This document shows, in pieces, positions 1 through 8,395 of a DNA stretch of 64,000 nucleotides. How positions within the stretch are numbered: position 1 is the stretch's first letter; every line of letters begins with the position of its first letter. Where the stretch lies: NCBI RefSeq assembly GCF_001514205.1, contig NZ_KQ948765.1:652762-716761 (forward strand), written 5' to 3'. The DNA comes from Streptomyces griseoruber. Lineage in GTDB: Bacteria; Actinomycetota; Actinomycetes; Streptomycetales; Streptomycetaceae. Made by a program: the position numbers and the translations under genes. The notes beneath the pieces are model-generated. The model saw nothing but the letters and a program-made list of their open reading frames with translations. It made no database searches and was not told the DNA's origin.

Positions 1-2
1 CC

Positions 3-716
3 GGGGAGATGGTCAAGAAGACGGTCCTGGAGCTGGGCGGCAGCGACCCGTTCGTCGTCATGCCCTCCGCCGACCTCGACCGGGCCGCGCGGGTCGCGGT
101 GACGGCCCGGGTGCAGAACAACGGCCAGTCCTGCATCGCCGCCAAGCGGTTCATCGTCCACTCGGACGTGTACGACGTCTTCGCGGAGCGCTTCACCGAA
201 GGGATGAAGGCGCTGAAGGTCGGCGACCCGCTGGAGGAGGACACCGACGTCGGCCCGCTGGCGAGCGAACAGGGCCGGGCCGACCTCGAGGAGCTGGTCG
301 ACGACGCGCGGCGCGGCGGCGCCGGGGTGCTGTGCGGCGGCGAACGCCCCGACGGGCCCGGCTGGTACTACCCGCCGACCGTCCTCACGGGCCTCACCCG
401 CGAGATGCGCATCCACCGCGAGGAGGCGTTCGGCCCGGTCGCGACGCTGTACCGGGCGGCCGACCTGGACGAGGCGGTGCTCATCGCCAACGACTCGCCG
501 TTCGGCCTGAGTTCGAACGTATGGACGCAGGACGAGGCCGAAGTGGACCGTTTCGCCCGGGACCTGGAGGCCGGCGGTGTGTTCGTGAACGGGATGACCG
601 CGTCCCATCCGGCGTTCCCGTTCGGCGGGGTGAAGCGGTCCGGGTACGGACGTGAGCTGTCCGGGCACGGAATCCGCGAGTTCTGCAACATCACCACGGT
701 TTGGCACGGTGCCTGA
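3..716 (+). CDS. NAD(P)-dependent aldehyde dehydrogenase, C-terminal part (succinate-semialdehyde dehydrogenase type)
   Basis: The reading frame is open from the first bases of the window, so the N-terminal half lies upstream. The visible 237 codons hold the second half of the aldehyde dehydrogenase fold. LELGG carries the general-base glutamate, NNGQSCIA carries the catalytic cysteine, and EEAFGPV and the PFGGVKRSGYGRE tail are family hallmarks. The enzyme oxidises an aldehyde to the acid in the cytosol. Residues around the tail resemble bacterial succinate-semialdehyde dehydrogenases, which finish GABA breakdown, but substrate cannot be fixed from this half. It is followed after 25 bp by a small conserved gene on the same strand. 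An internal ATG at 9 is not the true start. Confidence 0.9.
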   Translation, partial: GEMVKKTVLELGGSDPFVVMPSADLDRAARVAVTARVQNNGQSCIAAKRFIVHSDVYDVFAERFTEGMKALKVGDPLEEDTDVGPLASEQGRADLEELVDDARRGGAGVLCGGERPDGPGWYYPPTVLTGLTREMRIHREEAFGPVATLYRAADLDEAVLIANDSPFGLSSNVWTQDEAEVDRFARDLEAGGVFVNGMTASHPAFPFGGVKRSGYGRELSGHGIREFCNITTVWHGA

Positions 717-741
717 GCGCCGCGCGGTTACGATCCCGGAT

Positions 742-975
742 GTGAACCGCGAAGTGACCCTGCCCCTGATCGTCGACGACCGCGGGACCCTGCACGTGGC
801 TGCCGCCGAGGTGAGCAAGCTGCTCCGCACCTTGGGCGGCAGGTGGCTGCACCTCGTCGAGGCGGGGGCGGAGGATCTCGACGAGGACACGGTGGCCGCG
901 CTGACCATCGAGCTGGCCAAGCTGGCGGACAGGATCGACGTGGCGTGCATCGCGCACAGCAGCGGGACGCCGTAG
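742..975 (+). CDS. small conserved Streptomyces protein (DUF6213-like)
   Basis: A 77-residue protein starting at GTG 742. A longer in-frame start at 652 would run through the end of the dehydrogenase gene, so the GTG, 25 bp after that stop, is preferred. The sequence VNREVTLPLIVDDRG followed by LLRTLGGRWLHLVEAG and an amphipathic C-terminal helix resembles a small actinobacterial family I remember as DUF6213. No catalytic motif, signal peptide or membrane segment is visible, so it is probably cytosolic and of unknown role. It is read in the same direction as the aldehyde dehydrogenase and converges on the acyl-CoA dehydrogenase, with a dispersed repeat in the gap. Confidence 0.6.
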   Translation: MNREVTLPLIVDDRGTLHVAAAEVSKLLRTLGGRWLHLVEAGAEDLDEDTVAALTIELAKLADRIDVACIAHSSGTP

Positions 976-983
976 GGGTTCGC

Positions 984-1033
984 CCCTGAAGGGGCGCGGG
1001 GAACCGCGCGACCAGCCCCCGCGCACCCGCGGA
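984..1033. repeat. dispersed intergenic repeat, copy 1
   Basis: About 50 bp beginning CCCTGAAGGGGCGCGGGGAA and ending in ACCCGCGGA recurs almost unchanged at 36797-36846. It lies between convergent stop codons (975 and 1041). GC-rich halves can fold into a hairpin, so it may work as a transcription terminator for one or both genes. Sequences like this are scattered in intergenic gaps of many Streptomyces genomes (recalled, not searched). Confidence 0.75.
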
Positions 1034-1040
1034 CCGCGTC

Positions 1041-2267
1041 CTACCGAATGGACATCCCCGAGAGCGTCCTCGCGATCACCAACCGCTGGATCTCGCTCGT
1101 CCCCTCGAAGATCGTGTAGATCGCGGCATCGCGATGCATCCGCTCGACCGGATACTCCCGCGTGTACCCGTTCCCACCGAGAATCTGGATCGCCTGCGCG
1201 GTCACCTTCTTCGCCGTCTCACTCGCGAACAGCTTCGACATCGAGCCCTCCGCCGCCGTGAACGGCTTCCCGCTGATCGCCATCCAGGACGCGCGCCAGA
1301 CGAGCAGGCGGGCCGCGTCGATCTGCGTGCGCATGTCCGCCAGCTGGAAGGCGACGCCCTGGTTGTCGATGATCGGCCGCCCGAACTGCTCCCGGGTCAT
1401 GGCGTAGTCGAGGGCGACCTCGTACGCGGCGCGGGCGGTGCCCACGGCCATCGCACCGACCGCCGGGCGCGAGGCCTCGAACGTGGCCATCGCCGCGTTC
1501 TTCACGCGCTCGCCGCCCGTCTTCGCCCGCTCCCGGGCCCGTGCGAGCCGCTCGTCCAGCTTCTCCTTGCCGCCGAGCAGGCAGGAGCCCGGGACGCGCA
1601 CGCCGTCGAGGACGACCTCGGCGGTGTGCGAGGCACGGATGCCGTGCTTCTTGAACTTCTGGCCCTGGGCGAGACCGGGCGTGCCCGCCGGGACGATGAA
1701 GGAGGCATGGCCCTTGGAGCCCAGCTCCGGGTCGACGACGGCCACCACGACATGCACGTTGGCGATGCCGCCGTTGGTCGCCCAGGTCTTGGTGCCGTTG
1801 ATCACCCACTCGTCCTTGGCCTCGTCGTACACGGCACGCGTGCGCATCGAGGCGACGTCGGAGCCGGCGTCGGGCTCGGAGGAGCAGAACGCGGCGACCT
1901 TGACGTCGTTGGCGTCACCGTACATCTGGGGGATCCAGGTGCCGATCTGTTCCTCGGTTCCGTTCGCGAGGACTCCCACGGCGGCCAGACCCGTGCCTAC
2001 GATCGACAGGGCGATGCCCGCGTCGCCCCAGAACAGCTCCTCCATGGCCATCGGGATACCGAGGCCGGTGGGGTCGAAGTACTGCTGCGCATAGAAGTCG
2101 AGGGAGTAGATGCCGACCTTCGCGGCCTCCTGGATGACCGGCCAGGGAGTCTCCTCACGCTCGTCCCATTCGGCAGCCGCGGGACGGATGACGTCTGCGG
2201 CGAAACCGTGCAGCCAGTCCCGGACCTCCTTCTGTTCGTCGTTGAGCTCCATGGTGAACTCGGCCAT
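1041..2267 (-). CDS. acyl-CoA dehydrogenase
   Basis: A 408-residue FAD enzyme that introduces the alpha,beta double bond into acyl-CoA thioesters and passes electrons to ETF. The order is the N-terminal helical domain (about 1-120), the middle beta domain with [10 protein letters not shown] and TKTWATNGG contacts to FAD and substrate (about 125-240), and the C-terminal helical domain. [11 protein letters not shown] near the end carries the catalytic glutamate, and [12 protein letters not shown] is the usual FAD-side signature. Full family length is present. The start ATG has GGAGG just upstream. It is divergent from a TetR regulator with inverted repeats between, so it is probably under that regulator. 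Chain-length preference is unknown. Confidence 0.95.
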   Translation of the reverse strand: MAEFTMELNDEQKEVRDWLHGFAADVIRPAAAEWDEREETPWPVIQEAAKVGIYSLDFYAQQYFDPTGLGIPMAMEELFWGDAGIALSIVGTGLAAVGVLANGTEEQIGTWIPQMYGDANDVKVAAFCSSEPDAGSDVASMRTRAVYDEAKDEWVINGTKTWATNGGIANVHVVVAVVDPELGSKGHASFIVPAGTPGLAQGQKFKKHGIRASHTAEVVLDGVRVPGSCLLGGKEKLDERLARARERAKTGGERVKNAAMATFEASRPAVGAMAVGTARAAYEVALDYAMTREQFGRPIIDNQGVAFQLADMRTQIDAARLLVWRASWMAISGKPFTAAEGSMSKLFASETAKKVTAQAIQILGGNGYTREYPVERMHRDAAIYTIFEGTSEIQRLVIARTLSGMSIR

Positions 2268-2292
2268 GTCCCCTCCAGCGGCGGGCGTGCGT

Positions 2293-2331
2293 GTTACTAG
2301 CGGTAACCCCGAGTCTGTTACTCGCGGGTAG
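2293..2331. promoter_or_regulatory. candidate TetR operator, two related sites
   Basis: A perfect inverted repeat GTTAC-N5-GTAAC lies at 2293-2307. A second, degenerate copy GTTAC-N5-GGTAG follows at 2317-2331. Both sit in the 178-bp gap between the divergent acyl-CoA dehydrogenase and TetR genes, close to the dehydrogenase start, where a repressor would block its promoter. Confidence 0.6.
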
Positions 2332-2445
2332 GAAAAGTCAACTCCTGACGACGACCAGGGAGCCCTCAGGCCCGTTCGCTGTCAGGCTGCTGTCAGGTGT
2401 TAGTTTGCGCAGGCGTCACCGAAACATCACGGGTGGGGAGAGCAC

Positions 2446-3090
2446 ATGGACACCACGCAGCGGACCGAGCAGCAGCGGTCCGCGGACCGCCGACGGCGCG
2501 AGTTGCTGGAGGCCGCGGACCGGGTGGTGCTCCGGGACGGCCCCCAGGCGTCGATGAATGCGATCGCCGCCGAGGCCGGCATCACCAAGCCGATCCTCTA
2601 CCGGCACTTCGGCGACAAGGGCGGACTGTACGCGGCCCTGGCCAAGCGGCACACGGACGCGCTGCTGGACTCCCTGCGGGCCGCGCTGGACGCCCCCGCG
2701 GAGCGGCGGGAGCGGGTGGAGGCGACCCTCGACACCTACCTCGCCGCCATCGAGGCACGGCCTCAGGTGTACCGGTTCCTGATGCATCCCTCCGAGGGCG
2801 GACAGGGCGTGGACCAGGGGTTCGACGTGGGCAAGCACAGCGCGCCGCTGCTCCGCAGGATGGGCGAGGAACTGGCTCAGGTGATCGAGGACCGGCTGGA
2901 CCTCGGGCCCGAGAGCCAGCGGCTGGCCCGGGTGTGGGGACACGGGATCGTCGGGATGATGCATGCGGCCGGGGACTGGTGGCTCGGGGAACGGCCGTGT
3001 TCCCGGGCGGAGCTGGTGCGGAGTCTGGCCGATCTGTTGTGGGGCCGTCTCGCAGCCGCGGGGGACAAGATCGGGGGTCCGGGGTTCTGA
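2446..3090 (+). CDS. TetR/AcrR family transcriptional regulator
   Basis: A 214-residue protein with the TetR DNA-binding domain at about 15-60 (RRELLEAADRVVLRDG, then MNAIAAEAGITKPILYRHFG, the recognition helix) and an all-alpha ligand domain behind it. It starts at ATG 2446 after a GGGGAG box. It is divergent from the acyl-CoA dehydrogenase and probably represses it and itself through the paired inverted repeats at 2293-2331, responding to an acyl-CoA or fatty-acid-like ligand. The ligand is inference from context only. The gene converges on the deformylase gene. Confidence 0.92.
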   Translation: MDTTQRTEQQRSADRRRRELLEAADRVVLRDGPQASMNAIAAEAGITKPILYRHFGDKGGLYAALAKRHTDALLDSLRAALDAPAERRERVEATLDTYLAAIEARPQVYRFLMHPSEGGQGVDQGFDVGKHSAPLLRRMGEELAQVIEDRLDLGPESQRLARVWGHGIVGMMHAAGDWWLGERPCSRAELVRSLADLLWGRLAAAGDKIGGPGF

Positions 3091-3143
3091 GGGTCGCGCC
3101 CGGCAGAGCCGCGGAGTGACACGGCCCCGCGCCCCCGGGTGGG

Positions 3144-3689
3144 TCAGGCCTCCCTGTGCCAAGAGGCTCGCCCGACCTGGCGCAGCAGTCTTCGCCTGCG
3201 CCAGCCCTGCACGCGGTCCGCGTACACCATGCCCTCCACGTGGTCGCACTCGTGCTGCAAGCATCTGGCAAAGAATCCCGTGCCGTGGACCGTGATCGGC
3301 TCGCCGGTCACGGTGAAGCCCTCGACGACCGCGTGGTCGTGGCGTTCCGTTCCCGCTTCCAGGCCCGGGAGGGAGAGACAGCCCTCCGGGCCGCGCAGCA
3401 CGATCCCGTCCGCCTCCACCAGCCTCGGGTTCACGACATGGCCCAGATGGCGGACGTCCTCGTCGTCGGGGCAGTCGTAGACGAAGACCCGCAGGGGTTC
3501 GCCGACCTGGTTGGCGGCGAGGCCGACGCCCTGGGCCGCGTACATCGTGGCGAACATGTCCTCGACCAGCCGGGCGAGTCCGGGGCCGAAGTCGGTGACC
3601 TCCCGGCAGGGCTGTGCCAGGACGGGATCGCCGAGGAGGATGAGGGGCCGGACGCGTCCGTGCGCGCCCTGGATGGAGCCGTGTCGCAT
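3144..3689 (-). CDS. def: peptide deformylase
   Basis: A 181-residue metalloenzyme that removes the formyl group from the N-terminal methionine of new proteins. All three motifs are present: GVGLAANQVG, EGCLSLPG (metal-binding Cys) and QHECDHVEG (two metal-binding His and the catalytic Glu). Streptomycetes usually carry several deformylases. This one stands apart from the fmt/pri cluster, so it is probably an accessory paralogue. It is divergent from murT, with a 156-bp gap. Confidence 0.95.
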   Translation of the reverse strand: MRHGSIQGAHGRVRPLILLGDPVLAQPCREVTDFGPGLARLVEDMFATMYAAQGVGLAANQVGEPLRVFVYDCPDDEDVRHLGHVVNPRLVEADGIVLRGPEGCLSLPGLEAGTERHDHAVVEGFTVTGEPITVHGTGFFARCLQHECDHVEGMVYADRVQGWRRRRLLRQVGRASWHREA

Positions 3690-3845
3690 GGCGGCAAGGG
3701 TACGGTCCCTTCTGACACGCGCATGCCGTACGGGCGTGAGGTGGTGCCGCGATTCGGGCCTGCGAATGGATCTCGATAGGCTGACCCCCTACCACGTTGC
3801 CGTACGGCAGAGGCGCGGCGCGTACGCAAGGAGGATCGAGAACTG

Positions 3846-5084
3846 ATGGCAGGCAACTCGGACCCGCTCACGCCGCGGGCCAAGATCGCCGTGACCGCGG
3901 GCAAGGCGGTCGCTGCGGCATCGCGCGCGGCCGGACGCGGCAGCGGATCGGTGATCGGTGGCCGGGTGGCACTCAAACTCGACCCCGATCTCCTCGCCCG
4001 GCTCGCCCAGAACCTGGACGTCATCCTGGTGTCGGCGACCAACGGCAAGACCACCACGACCCGGCTGATCGCCGAGGCCCTGCGGGCCGCGGGGCCGGTC
4101 GTGTCCAACGCGCTCGGCGCCAACATGCCGGCCGGCATCACCTCGGCGCTCGCGGGCGGCTCGGACTCCAAGTACGGCGTCATCGAGGTCGACGAGAAGT
4201 ACCTCGCCGGCGTCGCCCGGGACACCGCCCCGAAGTGCATCGCCCTGCTGAACCTCTCCCGCGACCAGCTGGACCGCGCCGCCGAGACCCGGATGCTCGC
4301 GGAGAACTGGCGCGAGGGACTCGCCGGTTCCAAGGCCGTCATCGTCGCCAACGCCGACGACCCGCTGGTGGTGTGGGCCGCGTCCTCCTCCCCCAACGTG
4401 GTGTGGGTCGCCGCCGGGCAGATGTGGAAGGACGACGCCTGGTCGTGCCCGTCCTGCGGCGGTGTCATGCAGCGCCCCGGCGACGACTGGTTCTGCGGCG
4501 AGTGCGGGTTCCGCCGGCCGCAGCCGAGCTGGGCACTGTCCGGGGACCACGTGCTCGACCCGCACGGGTCCGCCTGGCCCATCCACCTCCAGCTGCCGGG
4601 GCGGGCCAACAAGGCCAACGCCGCCTCCTCCGCCGCCGTCGCCGCCGTGTTCGGCGTGCCGCCGCAGGTCGCGCTGGAGCGCATGTACCAGGTGCAGGCC
4701 GTCGCCGGACGCTACGACGTCGTCCAGTTCCAGGGCCGTGACCTCAGGCTGCTGCTCGCCAAGAACCCGGCGGGCTGGCTCGAGACGTTCAGCCTGATCG
4801 ATCCTGCACCGGCCCCGGTGATCCTCTCGGTGAACGCGCGCGGCGCCGACGGCACCGACACCTCCTGGCTGTGGGACGTCGACTACACGCGGCTGACCGG
4901 CCACCCGATCTTCGTCATCGGTGACCGCAAGCTGGACCTCGCGGTGCGCCTCGAGGTGGCGAACCAGCACTTCCAGGTGTGCGACAGCGTCGACCAGGCC
5001 GTGCAGCAGTGCCCGCCGGGCCGGATCGAGGTCATCGCGAACTACACCGCGTTCCAGGACCTGCGCCGCCGCGTCGGCAACTGA
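3846..5084 (+). CDS. murT: MurT, lipid II isoglutaminyl synthase Mur-ligase subunit
   Basis: A 412-residue Mur-ligase-like protein. It activates the alpha-carboxyl of D-Glu in lipid II with ATP, and the partner GatD supplies ammonia, giving D-isoglutamine. The ATP loop is ATNGKTTTT (about residue 60). A four-cysteine zinc ribbon (CPSCGGVM ... CGECGF, about 200-222) is inserted as in known MurT, and the C-terminal DUF1727 region follows. AAGGAGG lies a few bases before the ATG. gatD follows after 20 bp, so the two subunits are made from one transcript. Confidence 0.95.
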   Translation: MAGNSDPLTPRAKIAVTAGKAVAAASRAAGRGSGSVIGGRVALKLDPDLLARLAQNLDVILVSATNGKTTTTRLIAEALRAAGPVVSNALGANMPAGITSALAGGSDSKYGVIEVDEKYLAGVARDTAPKCIALLNLSRDQLDRAAETRMLAENWREGLAGSKAVIVANADDPLVVWAASSSPNVVWVAAGQMWKDDAWSCPSCGGVMQRPGDDWFCGECGFRRPQPSWALSGDHVLDPHGSAWPIHLQLPGRANKANAASSAAVAAVFGVPPQVALERMYQVQAVAGRYDVVQFQGRDLRLLLAKNPAGWLETFSLIDPAPAPVILSVNARGADGTDTSWLWDVDYTRLTGHPIFVIGDRKLDLAVRLEVANQHFQVCDSVDQAVQQCPPGRIEVIANYTAFQDLRRRVGN

Positions 5085-5104
5085 CCACGAAGGACGACCA
5101 GTTC

Positions 5105-5833
5105 ATGAGCGACAACCAACTGCGGATCGTCTGGGTCTACCCGGACCTGCTGAGCACCTACGGCGACCAGGGCAACGTCCTGGTCGTGGAGCGCCGGGCC
5201 CGCCAGCGGGGCCTCGACGTGGCCCGCCTCGACGTGCGCAGCGACCAGCCGATCCCCACCTCCGGCGACATCTACCTCATCGGCGGCGGCGAGGACCGGC
5301 CCCAGCGGCTCGCGGCGGAGCGGCTGCTGCGCGACGGGCATCTGTTCCAGGCGGTGAACAACGGCGCGATCGTCTTCGCGGTCTGCGCCGGCTACCAGAT
5401 CCTCGGCCACGAGTTCGTCAACGACGTCGGCCAGCGCCAGCCGGGCCTCGGCCTCCTCGACGTCACCACGGTGCGCGGCGAGGGCGAGCGGTGCGTCGGT
5501 GACGTCCTCGCCGACATCGACCCCCGGCTCGGGCTGCCGGCCCTGACCGGCTTCGAGAACCACCAGGGCGTCACCCACCTCGGCCCGACCGCCCGCCCGT
5601 TCGCCCGCGTCCAGCTCGGCAAGGGCAACGGCACCGGCGACGGCACGGAGGGGGCGTACAACGACACCGTGTTCGGCACGTACATGCACGGGCCGGTGCT
5701 CGCCCGCAACCCGCTCATCGCGGACCTGCTGCTGAAGCTGGCCCTCGACGTGAACGCGCTGCCGCCGACCGACGACCGCTGGTACGAGGCACTCCGCAAC
5801 GAGCGCATCTCGGCAGCGCAGCAGCCTGCGTGA
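5105..5833 (+). CDS. gatD: GatD, lipid II isoglutaminyl synthase glutamine amidotransferase subunit
   Basis: A 242-residue class I-type glutaminase related to the cobyric acid synthase amidotransferase domain. The nucleophile elbow AVCAGYQILG carries the catalytic cysteine (about residue 98), and the histidine lies in the C-terminal third (TYMHGPVLARNP). It releases ammonia from glutamine and channels it to MurT. The start is ATG 5105, MSDNQLRIVWVYPD. An upstream in-frame ATG at 4979 lies deep inside murT and is rejected. Such genes are often misnamed cobyric acid synthase, but the murT neighbour settles the role. Confidence 0.95.
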   Translation: MSDNQLRIVWVYPDLLSTYGDQGNVLVVERRARQRGLDVARLDVRSDQPIPTSGDIYLIGGGEDRPQRLAAERLLRDGHLFQAVNNGAIVFAVCAGYQILGHEFVNDVGQRQPGLGLLDVTTVRGEGERCVGDVLADIDPRLGLPALTGFENHQGVTHLGPTARPFARVQLGKGNGTGDGTEGAYNDTVFGTYMHGPVLARNPLIADLLLKLALDVNALPPTDDRWYEALRNERISAAQQPA

Positions 5834-6022
5834 GTTGTCCGTTCACCTGCTTTTCAGAGCACCGTCAGCAGCCCGTCTGACCGTGCGTCCGCACAGGTGA
5901 GCAGGCACGTCCAGCAGGCGGACGCATGCTTCGGCCCCGCCCCCTCCTGCCGCTAGGGTGGCGGGGATCGAGCCGGACGACGGGGTCCGGATCCGGCCCT
6001 CGTGGAGAAGGTTTTTCGGGCT

Positions 6023-7048
6023 ATGCGCATTGGTGTCCTCACGTCCGGCGGCGACTGCCCCGGCCTGAACGCCGTCATCCGGTCCGTCGTGCACCGTGCC
6101 GTCGCCGACCACGGCGACGAGGTCATCGGCTTCCGGGACGGCTGGAAGGGCCTCCTGGAGTGCGACTACCTCAAGCTCGACCTCGACGCGGTGGCCGGGA
6201 TCCTGGCCCGCGGCGGCACCATCCTCGGTTCCTCCCGGGTCCAGCCCTCGCATCTGCGGGACGGCGTGGAGCGGGCCCGGGGCCATGTCGAGGAGCTCGG
6301 GCTCGACGCGATCATCCCCATCGGCGGTGAGGGCACCCTCAAGGCGGCCCGGCTGATGTCCGACGCCGGACTGCCGATCGTCGGCGTGCCGAAGACCATC
6401 GACAACGACATCGCCGTCACCGACGTCACCTTCGGCTTCGACACGGCCGTCGGGGTGGCGACCGAGGCGCTCGACCGGCTGAAGACCACCGCCGAGTCCC
6501 ACCAGCGGGTGCTGGTCGTCGAGGTCATGGGGCGCCACACCGGCTGGATAGCGCTTCAGTCCGGCATGGCGGCGGGCGCCCACGCCATCGTCGTACCGGA
6601 GCGGCCGTTCGACATCGAGGAGCTGGCCCGGCGGGTCGGCGAGCGGTTCGAGGCGGGCAAGCGGTTCGCGATCGTCGTCGCCGCGGAGGGCGCGAAGCCT
6701 CGCGCCGGGACCATGGACTTCGACGAGGGCGCCAAGGACATCTACGGGCACGAGCGGTTCGCCGGGATCGCCCGTCAGCTGTCCATCGAGCTGGAGGACC
6801 GGCTCGGCAAGGAGGCCCGTCCGGTGATCCTCGGGCATGTGCAGCGGGGCGGTACGCCCACCGCGTACGACCGTGTTCTCGCCACCCGGTTCGGGTGGCA
6901 TGCGGTGGAGGCGGCGCATCGGGCGGAGTTCGGGAAGATGACGGCCCTGCGGGGGACGGACATCGTGATGGTGCCGCTGGCCGAGGCCGTGGAGACGCTC
7001 AAGACCGTGCCGGCCGAGCGGTACGCCGAGGCGGAGACGGTGCTTTAG
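6023..7048 (+). CDS. pfkA: 6-phosphofructokinase
   Basis: A 341-residue group III-type phosphofructokinase that makes fructose-1,6-bisphosphate, the committed step of glycolysis. LTSGGDCPGLNAVIR opens the nucleotide site, GGEGTLKAA contacts the phosphoryl donor, PKTIDNDI is the catalytic loop (Asp base), and MGRHTGW and HVQRGGTPTAYDR bind sugar phosphate. A glycine follows the acid in GGEG, the pattern linked to ATP rather than pyrophosphate use. ATG 6023 is chosen over an in-frame GTG at 6002 because the family begins MRIGVLTSGG. Streptomyces usually have three paralogues. A strong hairpin follows the stop. Confidence 0.95.
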   Translation: MRIGVLTSGGDCPGLNAVIRSVVHRAVADHGDEVIGFRDGWKGLLECDYLKLDLDAVAGILARGGTILGSSRVQPSHLRDGVERARGHVEELGLDAIIPIGGEGTLKAARLMSDAGLPIVGVPKTIDNDIAVTDVTFGFDTAVGVATEALDRLKTTAESHQRVLVVEVMGRHTGWIALQSGMAAGAHAIVVPERPFDIEELARRVGERFEAGKRFAIVVAAEGAKPRAGTMDFDEGAKDIYGHERFAGIARQLSIELEDRLGKEARPVILGHVQRGGTPTAYDRVLATRFGWHAVEAAHRAEFGKMTALRGTDIVMVPLAEAVETLKTVPAERYAEAETVL

Positions 7049-7083
7049 CCGTCCTCCCCGCACCCCTCCAGGTAGGACCAGCT

Positions 7084-7111
7084 GCCCCCGGTCGCAAGAG
7101 CGACCGGGGGC
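7084..7111 (+). terminator. hairpin terminator after pfkA
   Basis: A perfect stem GCCCCCGGTCGC / GCGACCGGGGGC with the loop AAGA begins 35 bp after the pfkA stop. There is no long T tract, as is common for Streptomyces terminators. Confidence 0.8.
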
Positions 7112-7172
7112 GGTTCTACTCTGGTGCGCGGCAGGAAACGTACAACCCCCCACGAATCAGGAGCCGCCCACC

Positions 7173-8123
7173 ATGGATCACAGCGGGCACGGCACGCATA
7201 TGGATCTACTGCCGTTCACGCTGGGGCGGGGGCTTCAGTGGTCGGCGGATCCGTTCTTCCTGGTCGCCTGTCTCGCCGGGCTGGGGCTGTACGCATGGGG
7301 TGTGGTGCGGCTGCGGCGGCGGGGGGACGCGTGGCCGGTCGGGCGGACGGTGTCGTTCGCCGTCGGCGTGCTGACCGTGATGCTGATGATGTGCACCGCG
7401 CTGAACGACTACGGGATGGTCATGTTCAGCGTGCACATGGTGCAGCACATGGTGATCAGCATGCTGTCGCCCATCCTGGTGCTGCTCGGCGCGCCCGTCA
7501 CGCTCGCGCTGCGGGCCCTGCCGACCGCCGGATCGGGGCGCAAGGGGCCGCGTGAGCTGCTGCTGACGCTGCTGCACAGCCGGTACATGCGGATCATCAC
7601 GCATCCGGCGTTCACCATCCCGATGTTCATCGCCTCGCTGTACGCGCTGTACTTCACACCGCTGTTCGACTTCCTGATGGGCTCCAAGGCGGGGCACATC
7701 GCGATGATGGTGCACTTCTTCGCGGTCGGTGTGGTGTTCTTCTGGCCGATCATCGGGGTGGACCCGGGGCCGCGGCGGCCCGGGTATCTGATGCGGATGC
7801 TGGAGCTGTTCGCCGGGATGCCGTTCCACGCGTTCTTCGGGATCGCGCTGATGATGGCGTCCGAGCCGATGGTCGACACCTTCCGCAACCCGCCCGCCTC
7901 GCTCGGGATCGACGCGCTGTCCGACCAGAGCGTCGCGGGCGGCATCGCGTGGGCGTTCAGTGAGATTCCGTCCGTGCTGGTGCTGATCGCGCTGCTGTTC
8001 CAGTGGTACGGCTCCGAGCAGCGGCAGGCCAAGCGCCAGGACCGCGCCGCCGACCGGGACGGCGACAAGGAGCTGGAGGCGTACAACGCCTATCTCGCCT
8101 CGCTCAGCGCCCGGGAACGCTGA
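7173..8123 (+). CDS. cytochrome c oxidase assembly protein, CtaG (caa3) family
   Basis: A 316-residue polytopic membrane protein with about seven hydrophobic segments. VHMVQHMVISMLSP and MGSKAGHIAMMVHFF carry histidines and methionines suited to copper or haem handling, as in the CtaG/caa3_CtaG family that helps assemble the copper centre of cytochrome oxidases. The N-terminus MDHSGHGTHMD is histidine-rich and could bind metal outside the membrane. The C-terminal tail is charged. It stands 125 bp after pfkA behind a terminator, so it probably has its own promoter, and is followed by a tiny membrane protein on the same strand. Confidence 0.88.
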   Translation: MDHSGHGTHMDLLPFTLGRGLQWSADPFFLVACLAGLGLYAWGVVRLRRRGDAWPVGRTVSFAVGVLTVMLMMCTALNDYGMVMFSVHMVQHMVISMLSPILVLLGAPVTLALRALPTAGSGRKGPRELLLTLLHSRYMRIITHPAFTIPMFIASLYALYFTPLFDFLMGSKAGHIAMMVHFFAVGVVFFWPIIGVDPGPRRPGYLMRMLELFAGMPFHAFFGIALMMASEPMVDTFRNPPASLGIDALSDQSVAGGIAWAFSEIPSVLVLIALLFQWYGSEQRQAKRQDRAADRDGDKELEAYNAYLASLSARER

Positions 8124-8224
8124 GGCGGGGGCCGCGGGCGGGGAATTCGGGGCGGTCTCGGGTGCGGCGGGGCACCATGGAGGTGGACGCGCCCGGTGGA
8201 GGGCGGCCCTAGGAGGGTGTCGCG

Positions 8225-8395
8225 ATGGCAGGTTCCACGGACAGTTCCACGAAGACCATGGGGGTGCTCACCGTCGGCGCGCTGGTCGCGGTGACCGCCT
8301 ACACGGTGGCGCTCGGCAGCAACGGCTGGCTGTGGTTCGGCTGGGTCGTGCTCGGGCTGATCACGCTGGCGATGATCGTGCTGAAGACCGGCTGA
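8225..8395 (+). CDS. 56-residue membrane protein
   Basis: A short open frame starting at ATG 8225 after an AGGAGG box (about 8 bp spacing): MAGSTDSSTKTMGV, then two hydrophobic stretches (LTVGALVAVTAYTVAL and LWFGWVVLGLITLAMIVL), ending LKTG. Strong ribosome site, third-position GC bias and two membrane helices support a real gene despite its size. It follows the CtaG-like gene by about 100 bp and converges on the sensor kinase gene with almost no gap. Its function is unknown. It could be a small subunit linked to the oxidase assembly protein. Confidence 0.65.
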   Translation: MAGSTDSSTKTMGVLTVGALVAVTAYTVALGSNGWLWFGWVVLGLITLAMIVLKTG

